From positions 1 to 7,097 of the forward strand of contig DFUX01000078.1 in NCBI GenBank assembly GCA_002379855.1: a stretch of DNA of 7,097 bases, written 5' to 3'. This DNA is from Cloacimonetes bacterium UBA4175 (GTDB lineage: Bacteria; Cloacimonadota; Cloacimonadia; Cloacimonadales; Cloacimonadaceae). A program made the position numbers and the translations under genes. Position 1 is the stretch's first letter. Each line of letters begins with the position of its first letter. Positions 1-5,375 of this stretch are shown here, piece by piece. A model generated the notes under the pieces. The model was given only the letters and a program-made list of their open reading frames with translations, was not told the DNA's origin and ran no database searches.

Positions 1-20
1 CCTGTCATCCGCGTTCTATC
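1..20 (-). repeat. Dispersed repeat, left copy (cut by window edge)
   Basis: Read on the minus strand, these 20 bases are identical to positions 6935-6954 on the plus strand, so the two copies form a long-range inverted pair. The left copy begins 30 bases beyond the stop codon of the 51-644 gene and runs off the window edge, so its full length is unknown. A chance 20-base match in 7 kb is very unlikely. The motif (core AACGCGGATGACAGG) looks like a non-coding dispersed repeat. No transposase or clear target-site duplication is visible. Confidence 0.7.
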
Positions 21-50
21 TCCAATCCACCTTTCCACGGACTTTACAGA

Positions 51-644
51 TTACTTGATCCTGACAATGAAGTCCCGTTCCGGGCTGAAGTGCTGAAACT
101 GCCAGTGGAATACCTCTCCCGTCCCGTCGGAACTGACTTCGGGCGAGGGGAAGGGATAATCCTCAAGTTCAATGCCGGGTTCCAGGGTCAGGGTGATATC
201 ACAGAAGGGAAGCGGCCTGCCCCAGGAGTTGGCAGTCAGCAGAACATAGTGCGCGGTTTTGCCGCTGATCTTTTGGCTGTAGCTGATGCGCAACTTGGCG
301 AAACTACGGGGAGGCATGTCCAAGCGGAAACTGAAGCCCTTTTCGCTTAGCCCGGCAAGCTCGACAGCCATGCTGTCCACCGGCTCGAGCAGATCAAGCT
401 TTACATCACTGGCCATCCCTATCAGCGGTGTGGAGGGAACCGGAAATACGATCAGCCTGCTGAGGGCTTCGTTATGCAGGTTGCTCAGGTAAAAATCCCC
501 GCGCACAGTCCAGAGCAGCGTGTCGGGGGACGCGCCGCGAAGCAGCGAAAAATCGAGCTTTTCGCCCTCGAACCCGTACCGCGCCTGGGCAAACAGCATA
601 GCCGGCAGCAAAGCCGCAAGGCAAAGGGCAAGACGCAGGTTCAT
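51..644 (-). CDS. Hypothetical exported protein, 197 aa
   Basis: I do not recognise this protein family. The protein starts with a Sec-type signal peptide (basic MNLR, hydrophobic LALCLAALLPAMLFA, likely cleavage near residues 19-21). No lipobox cysteine is seen at the cleavage site. The mature part, about 175 residues, is rich in alternating hydrophobic residues and looks like beta-sandwich material (for example LRISYSQKISG at 118-128 and HYVLLTANSWGRPLP at 132-146). There is no transmembrane segment after the signal peptide, and no C-terminal sorting domain like that of the upstream gene. I chose the internal ATG at 642-644. It overlaps the stop of the upstream gene as ATGA, and the signal peptide begins exactly there; the 31 residues available upstream in the same frame are polar and overlap the upstream coding region. 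There is no strong Shine-Dalgarno, so translation is probably coupled to the upstream gene. It is likely periplasmic or surface located and works with the 641-1711 product (inference). No terminator is visible in the 50 bases downstream. Confidence 0.82.
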   Translation of the reverse strand: MNLRLALCLAALLPAMLFAQARYGFEGEKLDFSLLRGASPDTLLWTVRGDFYLSNLHNEALSRLIVFPVPSTPLIGMASDVKLDLLEPVDSMAVELAGLSEKGFSFRLDMPPRSFAKLRISYSQKISGKTAHYVLLTANSWGRPLPFCDITLTLEPGIELEDYPFPSPEVSSDGTGEVFHWQFQHFSPERDFIVRIK

Positions 645-1711
645 TTGAGGACGGTTATTTTGCTCCTTGCCAGTATCCTGCCTCTCTCGCTCAGTGATAT
701 GAAGTAGATTCCGCTGCTGAGTTTGGGAAGTTCCCAAACCGTTTCGCCCGAGGAAGGCATCTCCTTGCCGGACAAGAGTCTGCCCCGCAGGTCATAGAGG
801 CGCAGCCTGGCAGTCTGACCCAGGGGAGAGCCGGATTCATACTTCAGGTTGAGGGTGTTTCCCGAGGATGGGCTGAGTAGTGATGGATACAATTTCAAAA
901 CCCCAGCGGGAGGTATCTGCTCCGGGTCATTTGAGCCCATGAGGTTGACTGTTCCATTAAGATGGATCGTTTCGCCGGGCTCGGGGAAAAGCAAATCCTG
1001 GATCACGGTACCGTTCGTCTGGGGGTCTTTAACCAGGATGCCATGGAGAGTCGCGGGTGATGTTAATACCCAGTCTCCGGATGAGTTGGTGCCTCCAGTG
1101 TAATACTGGTCATAGACTGGAGGATATCCGAAATAGCTGTGATTGACTCTGATACCCGGGGCGGGGTTGCCATTGGTATCCCTCAAATGCACGTTCAAGG
1201 TAGAGTTATAGGCAGGATCATACGTAGAGATGATGGGCCCGTTGTCCTTAGCCCAGGTAAGCCCTGTTTCGTAATAACCAAAGGCGAAGTAACCTGTAAC
1301 ATTGACGTGCGTTGCGGATTGCCCTGGGCCAAGTGCGTGCATGTGGACGCTGGGGTCGTTCTGGGGCCCCCAGCGCAGCTCTTCCGGAATAAAGGAAGGA
1401 GGCCCTGTCAGTCTGAGAAAATCTTCATTTCTCTGGATGGTGAAACCTGGGATCTCCTGGCTCAAGTTTATAATGAAGAAAGGTTCGGAAGGCTGGGTGT
1501 AGCTTGAGGGCAGGTAGTAGGAACCGGCTGATGTGACGAAGCACAGGTCGTTTACTGTAAACCCATCCCACCAAGCCTCATCTCCAAACATCACAAAGCA
1601 AGAATTGTTTTCATCGAACCAAACCCTGGCAAGATACCTGGGTATAAGTGGATTCCCGCTCAGGGCTGCCAGCCACAGGAGCGTAATCAGCAGAAGTGAA
1701 AGCTTTTTCAT
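641..1711 (-). CDS. Secreted protein with type IX-like C-terminal sorting domain, 356 aa
   Basis: This is an exported protein of unknown specific role. Residues 1-18 form a signal peptide (MKK, then a leucine-rich core, then AALSG). Residues 20-165 are rich in aromatic residues and match nothing I know. Residues about 170-257 look like a carboxypeptidase-regulatory-like or other Ig-like beta domain (NVHLRDTNGNPAPGIRV, then TNSSGDWVLTSP). Residues about 270-356 resemble the Por/type IX secretion C-terminal sorting domain: LKLYPSLLSPSSGNTLNL, then ARLRLYDLRGRLL, then LPKLSSGIYFISL and a basic ITVLK end. In known systems this domain directs passage through the outer membrane and is often cleaved. 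No catalytic motif is visible, so an adhesin or structural surface role is as likely as an enzyme. The ATG has a strong Shine-Dalgarno (GGGAGGA, positions 1715-1721 on the minus strand) a few bases upstream. The stop overlaps the start of the 51-644 gene. A possible -10 element (TATGAT, 1732-1737 minus) lies close upstream, but no good -35 goes with it. Confidence 0.88.
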   Translation of the reverse strand: MKKLSLLLITLLWLAALSGNPLIPRYLARVWFDENNSCFVMFGDEAWWDGFTVNDLCFVTSAGSYYLPSSYTQPSEPFFIINLSQEIPGFTIQRNEDFLRLTGPPSFIPEELRWGPQNDPSVHMHALGPGQSATHVNVTGYFAFGYYETGLTWAKDNGPIISTYDPAYNSTLNVHLRDTNGNPAPGIRVNHSYFGYPPVYDQYYTGGTNSSGDWVLTSPATLHGILVKDPQTNGTVIQDLLFPEPGETIHLNGTVNLMGSNDPEQIPPAGVLKLYPSLLSPSSGNTLNLKYESGSPLGQTARLRLYDLRGRLLSGKEMPSSGETVWELPKLSSGIYFISLSERGRILARSKITVLK

Positions 1712-1830
1712 GATTCCTCCCTCTTTAAGGTATCATAATCAAAGATTAGATATATGAATGGGAGATTCCTTTGCGGCGCATGGATATCACCTTGATAAAC
1801 AAGGCAGGGCAAAGGATATCCACCAACACT

Positions 1831-1879
1831 TTATCCACACTATCACTGAATGTTGAGCGTAAGGCCACGGTGTGGATAA
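1831..1879. promoter_or_regulatory. Two perfect inverted DnaA boxes
   Basis: TTATCCACA at 1831-1839 and its reverse complement TGTGGATAA at 1871-1879 each match the classical DnaA-binding 9-mer exactly. With one more base each they form a 10-bp perfect inverted repeat (1831-1840 and 1870-1879), with 29 bases between the arms. A weaker same-orientation match, ATATCCACC, lies at 1816-1824. DnaA is both initiator and transcription factor, so this could be a regulatory, titration or origin-related site. The inverted repeat could also be the operator of another dimeric regulator. Confidence 0.5.
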
Positions 1880-2040
1880 GATGATTTAATGCCCAAAAAT
1901 AGTCAAGCACTTTCTTTGCTTTTTGGTATTCTCCTGATCAAGAATGACCCGTTTTCTTGTGCTTGAGGTTTCGGGCGAGGGTTTTTAGCTGGACTCCTTG
2001 AACTAAAACATGGTATAGATGGCGCGGCCAGCTTTTGAAC

Positions 2041-2070
2041 TTGACAAAAAATGGCGGGGAAAAATATAAT
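2041..2070 (+). promoter_or_regulatory. Consensus sigma70-type promoter of the phosphate operon
   Basis: A perfect -35 hexamer TTGACA (2041-2046) and a perfect -10 hexamer TATAAT (2065-2070) are separated by 18 bases. A transcript starting near 2077 would have a leader of about 34 bases before the ATG at 2111. That start is preceded by GGAG (2102-2105) with a 5-base spacer. Both hexamers being full consensus suggests high basal expression. The leader has a short tandem repeat (TTACAT, TTACAG at 2077-2088), but I see no convincing Pho box. Confidence 0.75.
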
Positions 2071-2110
2071 GAAAGGTTACATTTACAGAATGAGTTAGCT
2101 TGGAGTTGAT

Positions 2111-2755
2111 ATGGCACTGTTAATGAAGACCACAAAGTTCGTGGAATCGCAGATCGACACCTTTTTGGATGTGGTAAGCGATTCGGGGACGCTTTTCCTG
2201 TTGGGGGTGGAGGATTACCTGCAGGGCAGGATAGACCAGTTTGAAGAACGGCTGGAGCAAATCCGCGAAAATGAGAAAAAAGCGGATGACCTGCGAGTGG
2301 CTGTCGAGCGCTATCTCTATGAGCGCACCCTGATCCCGGAAAACCGGGGCGACGTGCTGGCCATTTTGGAAAACACCGACGAGGTGGTGGACAACATCAA
2401 GGACACTCTGATGCAGTTTTCCATCGAGATGCCGGAAATCCCGGCTGAGCTGAACGACCTCTGGGTGCAGACCACCCGTGCTTCCACTGCCGCGGTGGAG
2501 CAACTGATCTTCGCGGTGCGTTCCTTTTTCTGCGATCTTTCAGCCGTGAACAACTATATCCACAAGGTCTATTTCTTTGAGCGCGAGGCCGACCAGATCG
2601 GCGAAAAACTGCGCAGGCAGATCTTTGGACTGGATATCGATCTGGCCCGCAAAAGCCATTTGCGCTGGTTCGCCATCCATATCGAGCAGATTTCGGATTA
2701 CGCGCAGGCCGTGTGCGACAGGCTTGCCATCTATACCATCAAAAGGCAGTTGTAA
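2111..2755 (+). CDS. DUF47 / PhoU-like phosphate transport accessory protein, 214 aa
   Basis: This is a cytoplasmic all-helical protein of the DUF47 (PhoU-like, Pit accessory) family, normally encoded next to PiT transporters and thought to control their activity. It has no signal peptide or membrane segment, and 214 residues is normal for the family. Four acidic ExxxD or DxxxD motifs lie along predicted helices, in the two-repeat pattern of PhoU metal-cluster sites: E55/D59 (in ENEKKADDL), D90/D94 (in LENTDEVVDNIKD), E157/D161 (in FEREADQI) and E192/D196 (in HIEQISDYA). The ATG at 2111 has GGAG five bases upstream. The stop lies 8 bases before the PiT start, so the two are in one operon. The family assignment is strong. 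The regulatory role is from family knowledge and is not shown by the sequence. Confidence 0.93.
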   Translation: MALLMKTTKFVESQIDTFLDVVSDSGTLFLLGVEDYLQGRIDQFEERLEQIRENEKKADDLRVAVERYLYERTLIPENRGDVLAILENTDEVVDNIKDTLMQFSIEMPEIPAELNDLWVQTTRASTAAVEQLIFAVRSFFCDLSAVNNYIHKVYFFEREADQIGEKLRRQIFGLDIDLARKSHLRWFAIHIEQISDYAQAVCDRLAIYTIKRQL

Positions 2756-2763
2756 GGCGATAA

Positions 2764-4254
2764 ATGGTCTTTTTCTACCTGATCAGCGGGCTCTTTATCG
2801 CCTGGACCCTGGGCGCCAACGACACCGGCAATATCTTTGGCGCGGCGGTGGCCACCCGCATGCTCAAATTCAGGCAGGCGGCTCTGATCGCGGCGATCTT
2901 CATCTCGCTGGGTGCCGTGCTGGAAGGCAGCGGCCCTTCGGGAACCCTGGGAAAACTGGGCTCGGTGGACGCCCTGGGAGGAGCATTCACAGTGGCCCTG
3001 GCAGCAGCGATGGCGATCTTTGCGATAGTCCGGGCGGGCATCCCGGTCTCGGTCTCGCAGACCATCGTGGGCGCTATAATTGGCTGGAACTTCTTTGCCG
3101 GCAAGCTGACGGATTTCAATTCCCTGTTCACCATCGCGGGCAGTTGGGTCACCGCTTTCATCGTGTCCGCGGGGGTGGCGGCTTTTTACTTTTACCTGAT
3201 GAAGCTCTGGATCAACCGCTCCTCGATGCACCTCCTGGAGCAGGATATGCTGATCCGCTATGGGCTGGTGGTGGTGGGGGCTTTTGGAGCTTACTTTTTG
3301 GGAGCCAACAACATCGCCAACGCCGTGGGTGTCTTTGTGCCGGTGACTCCTTTCAAGGATATTCAGGTGGGACAACTCTTTGTCATTACGGGGGTGCAGC
3401 AGCTTTACATTGTGGGCGCGGCGTCGCTGGTGCTCGGTATCTACACCTATTCGCACAGGTTGATGGGAACGGTCGGCAAAGACCTGTTCCAGCTTTCGCC
3501 CGCCACTGCTCTGGCGGCTCTGCTGGCGGAAGCCACGGTGCTGTTTCTCTTTTCATCCCGGGCGCTTTACCGGCTTTTGCTCAGCCTGGGCCTGCCAACT
3601 ATTCCGCTGGTGCCCATCTCTTCCACTCAGGTGATGGTGGGTGCGGTGATTGGCATCGGCCTGGCCAAAGGCGGTAAGAACATCCGCTACAACGTGTTGG
3701 GCAAAGTGTCCCTGGCCTGGGTGGCGGCGCCGGTGATGGCATTTTTCTTTTCCTTTATCATGCTCTTTATCTCCCAAAACGTCTTTGAAATGGAAGTGAA
3801 CCGCCCGCTGGTTTACAAGGTGGACAAAAGCGCGGTGCGCGAGATCGAAAGGCAGGGGATGAACATCGACAACCTGTCCTTTGTGAACCTGCGCAGCTTC
3901 AAGACGGAGCGGGAACTTTTTCACGAACTGGTGCTGGACGACGCCTATCCACCCGAGGAAGCCAGGAGAATCGTCGCCATCTGCGAAATGTATCCTCTGC
4001 AGGTGAAGATGGAAACCCTGCACGGCCGGGGCCTGGACAACCGTTTCAGCCAGGAGCAGTTGGACGCGCTGCAAAAGCTGGAGGAGCGGAAGTTTAACCG
4101 GCGCTGGAAACTGGATAAGGCACTGGCGGAAGACCCCGCCTGGCAGTTGACCCCGGAGCCAAAGAACCAGTTGGAAAAAGACCGCAATGCCGATCTGAAA
4201 GAGGATCTGGCCATCCTTTACCGCGTCTTCTATCAGCCGGAAGATAAGCGATGA
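2764..4254 (+). CDS. pit: PiT-family inorganic phosphate transporter with long cytoplasmic C-terminal tail, 496 aa
   Basis: This is an inner-membrane transporter that would take up inorganic phosphate, driven by sodium or protons. It has the inverted-repeat architecture of the PiT (PF01384) family. The first repeat has GANDTGN at residues 17-23 and PVSVSQTIVGAIIGW at 94-108. The second has GANNIANAVG at 180-189 and VPISSTQVMVGAVIG at 283-297. I count about ten hydrophobic segments between residues 2 and 341. From residue 343 to 496 follows a charged, soluble tail (ERQGMNIDNLSF, then a glutamine- and lysine-rich helix near 420-450) that I do not recognise; compact bacterial PiT proteins end soon after the last membrane segment. 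The second signature has Asn183 where PiT proteins usually have Asp. AAGG (2755-2758) serves as a weak ribosome site. The gene follows DUF47 by 8 bases, and its stop overlaps the next start (ATGA). Sodium versus proton coupling cannot be decided from sequence. Confidence 0.94.
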   Translation: MVFFYLISGLFIAWTLGANDTGNIFGAAVATRMLKFRQAALIAAIFISLGAVLEGSGPSGTLGKLGSVDALGGAFTVALAAAMAIFAIVRAGIPVSVSQTIVGAIIGWNFFAGKLTDFNSLFTIAGSWVTAFIVSAGVAAFYFYLMKLWINRSSMHLLEQDMLIRYGLVVVGAFGAYFLGANNIANAVGVFVPVTPFKDIQVGQLFVITGVQQLYIVGAASLVLGIYTYSHRLMGTVGKDLFQLSPATALAALLAEATVLFLFSSRALYRLLLSLGLPTIPLVPISSTQVMVGAVIGIGLAKGGKNIRYNVLGKVSLAWVAAPVMAFFFSFIMLFISQNVFEMEVNRPLVYKVDKSAVREIERQGMNIDNLSFVNLRSFKTERELFHELVLDDAYPPEEARRIVAICEMYPLQVKMETLHGRGLDNRFSQEQLDALQKLEERKFNRRWKLDKALAEDPAWQLTPEPKNQLEKDRNADLKEDLAILYRVFYQPEDKR

Positions 4255-5153
4255 ACCCCTTTGTAGCCAGCATCCTGCCGCTGTTCTTTTCCTTTGCCGT
4301 GGGTGTCGCCGCCCGCCAGTTGAAGCTGCTTTCAGCCAAAGATGCGACTGTGCTGCTGCGTTTTGTGCCCAACGTCTGTTTGCCGCCCCTGATGATCCTG
4401 GCCATTTACCGGGTGGAGCTGGCGGGAGACATGGTCCTGATCCCGTTTTGCGCCATGCTGGTGGTCTTTGCCATCTATTTCATCTCCTCCGCGGCGGGCA
4501 AGGCGCTCAGGATGAGCGGCCCCACCTTTGGCAGTTTCCTGGTGGGCACCCTGATCATGAACACCGCCTTTGCCCTGCCCTTTTTCCAGTCCGCCTTTGG
4601 AGACGAAGGGCTGGCCAGGGCGTCGCTCTATGATATCGGCAACACCTTCCTGATCTTTACTTTCAGTTATTACAACGCCATCAAATATGGCGACAACTCC
4701 CACACGGAAAAGATACAATGGAACAAATTCCTGAAGCTGCCGCCCCTCTGGGCGATGCTGGTGGCCTTTGGTATCAAACTGGGAGGGATGCGGATTCCCC
4801 CGCTGGGGATTGAGATTCTGGAAATGTTGGGGCAACCCTCCGGAACGATCATAATGGTGGCGATGGGGCTCACCTTTCATCCCCGGCTTTCGCATCTGGG
4901 CAAGGCTTGCCTGGGGGTGTTCATCCGCATGGGCTGCGGACTGGGCATCGGCTTGCTCCTGGCGTGGGTTTTTGGGCTGCAGGGCATCTCCCGCAATGTG
5001 GTCGTCACCTGTTCCGCCATGCCGGTGGGCTTCAACACGCTGATCTTTGCCGAACTGGAAAATCTGGACCTTGAGTTTGCCTCCACCATGGTATCCATCT
5101 CCATCGTGCTCGCGATGATCACCACTCCTTTGCTCATCCAGCTTTTCAGCTAA
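4251..5153 (+). CDS. AEC-family (auxin efflux carrier-like) permease, 300 aa
   Basis: This is an inner-membrane permease of the AEC family (PF03547), whose bacterial members move small organic acids or other anions; the substrate here is unknown. At 300 residues with about ten hydrophobic segments (roughly 4-22, 34-52, 60-84, 92-111, 128-142, 163-181, 192-208, 216-240, 248-267 and 278-298), it has the usual size. Family-like motifs are VPNVCLPPLMI (39-49) in the first half, NTAFALPFF (104-112), and SAMPVGFNTLIFAE (255-268) followed by ASTMVSISI in the second half. The ATG overlaps the PiT stop as ATGA, and only a weak purine stretch (GGAAG) precedes it, so translational coupling to PiT is likely. 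That ties its expression to phosphate uptake, which is an unusual partner for this family as far as I know. An alternative reading as a BASS-type transporter is less likely. Confidence 0.88.
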   Translation: MNPFVASILPLFFSFAVGVAARQLKLLSAKDATVLLRFVPNVCLPPLMILAIYRVELAGDMVLIPFCAMLVVFAIYFISSAAGKALRMSGPTFGSFLVGTLIMNTAFALPFFQSAFGDEGLARASLYDIGNTFLIFTFSYYNAIKYGDNSHTEKIQWNKFLKLPPLWAMLVAFGIKLGGMRIPPLGIEILEMLGQPSGTIIMVAMGLTFHPRLSHLGKACLGVFIRMGCGLGIGLLLAWVFGLQGISRNVVVTCSAMPVGFNTLIFAELENLDLEFASTMVSISIVLAMITTPLLIQLFS

Positions 5154-5185
5154 ACAACCCTATTTTCATTGATGGCGGGGAGATA

Positions 5186-5300
5186 CCGCCCTCAGAGGCA
5201 GATCATTGGCCCAAGCCCATCCGATGTCCGATTGATTCTCCTTCCGGCGATTGCTCGGCGATCAATGAACGGTCAATGAACGATGAAGATATGAGGGCGG
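5186..5300. repeat. 9-bp inverted repeat in the convergent spacer
   Basis: CCGCCCTCA (5186-5194) and TGAGGGCGG (5292-5300) are exact reverse complements separated by 97 bases. They flank most of the spacer between the AEC gene and the terminator of the FadL-like gene. This could be the edge of a small non-coding repeat element or chance. No coding sequence lies between the arms. Confidence 0.35.
5262..5282 (+). repeat. Tandem 10-bp direct repeat
   Basis: TCAATGAACG occurs at 5262-5271 and again at 5273-5282, giving an 11-base period. A looser third unit (ATGAAGA) follows at once. The repeat sits in the non-coding spacer downstream of the AEC gene. No function is visible; replication slippage or a small regulatory site are both possible. 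Confidence 0.55.
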
Positions 5301-5328
5301 CCCGGCATCCCTGCTTGCCCGGGAGCCC

Positions 5329-5353
5329 AAAAAGCCCGGAATGCCCCGGGCTT
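5329..5353 (-). terminator. Rho-independent terminator of the FadL-like gene
   Basis: On the minus strand, an 8-bp perfect stem (AAGCCCGG with CCGGGCTT, positions 5346-5353 and 5332-5339) with a 6-base loop is followed by a T run (complement of the A run at 5329-5333, partly shared with the stem). It begins 22 bases after the stop codon of the 5376-6776 gene. On the plus strand the hairpin is not followed by a T run, so it should not stop the AEC operon well. Confidence 0.8.
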
Positions 5354-5375
5354 GACTGTGTTTGGGAAAGCGGAA

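Larger units (their letters stand above)
1712..2110. other. Divergent intergenic region, 399 bases
   Basis: No gene is seen here. The region separates the minus-strand secreted-protein genes from the plus-strand phosphate operon and must hold promoters for both. It contains a pair of perfect DnaA-box sequences (1831-1839 and 1871-1879), a third weaker match (1816-1824, 7 of 9), and a consensus promoter at 2041-2070. Stretches such as 1881-1930 are AT-rich. A 65-codon minus-strand reading frame (1938-2135) runs into the operon start, has no protein-like composition, and is not supported as a gene. No tRNA, riboswitch or strong terminator was seen. Confidence 0.7.

Noticed and set aside
645..737. 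Upstream in-frame start for the 51-644 gene
   Set aside because: It would add 31 polar residues before the signal peptide and overlap the upstream gene; the ATGA-coupled ATG at 642-644 puts the signal peptide at the N-terminus.
1905..1921. Hairpin AAGCA/TGCTT as terminator or small RNA
   Set aside because: It has only a 5-bp AT-rich stem; T-rich flanks alone do not support a call.
1712..2110. Chromosomal replication origin
   Set aside because: The DnaA boxes are only two perfect plus one weak, no origin-linked genes are present, and the G excess of the plus strand does not switch sign across the region. It is kept as a finding, not called as an origin.
1938..2135. 65-codon minus-strand reading frame in the divergent region
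   Set aside because: It overlaps the operon promoter and start, lacks a ribosome site, and its product matches nothing.
2731..3456. 241-codon minus-strand reading frame opposite PiT
   Set aside because: It lies antisense to the PiT coding region, has a His/Arg/Asp-rich composition, no ribosome site and no recognisable domain.
2577..3677. 366-codon plus-strand reading frame overlapping DUF47 and PiT
   Set aside because: It is a frame-shifted shadow of two clear genes; the product is rich in Gly, Arg and His with no membrane segments or domain sense.
5174..5190. Terminator hairpin for the AEC operon
   Set aside because: GGCGG and CCGCC can pair as a 5-bp stem with a 7-base loop, but no T run follows, so it is too weak to call.
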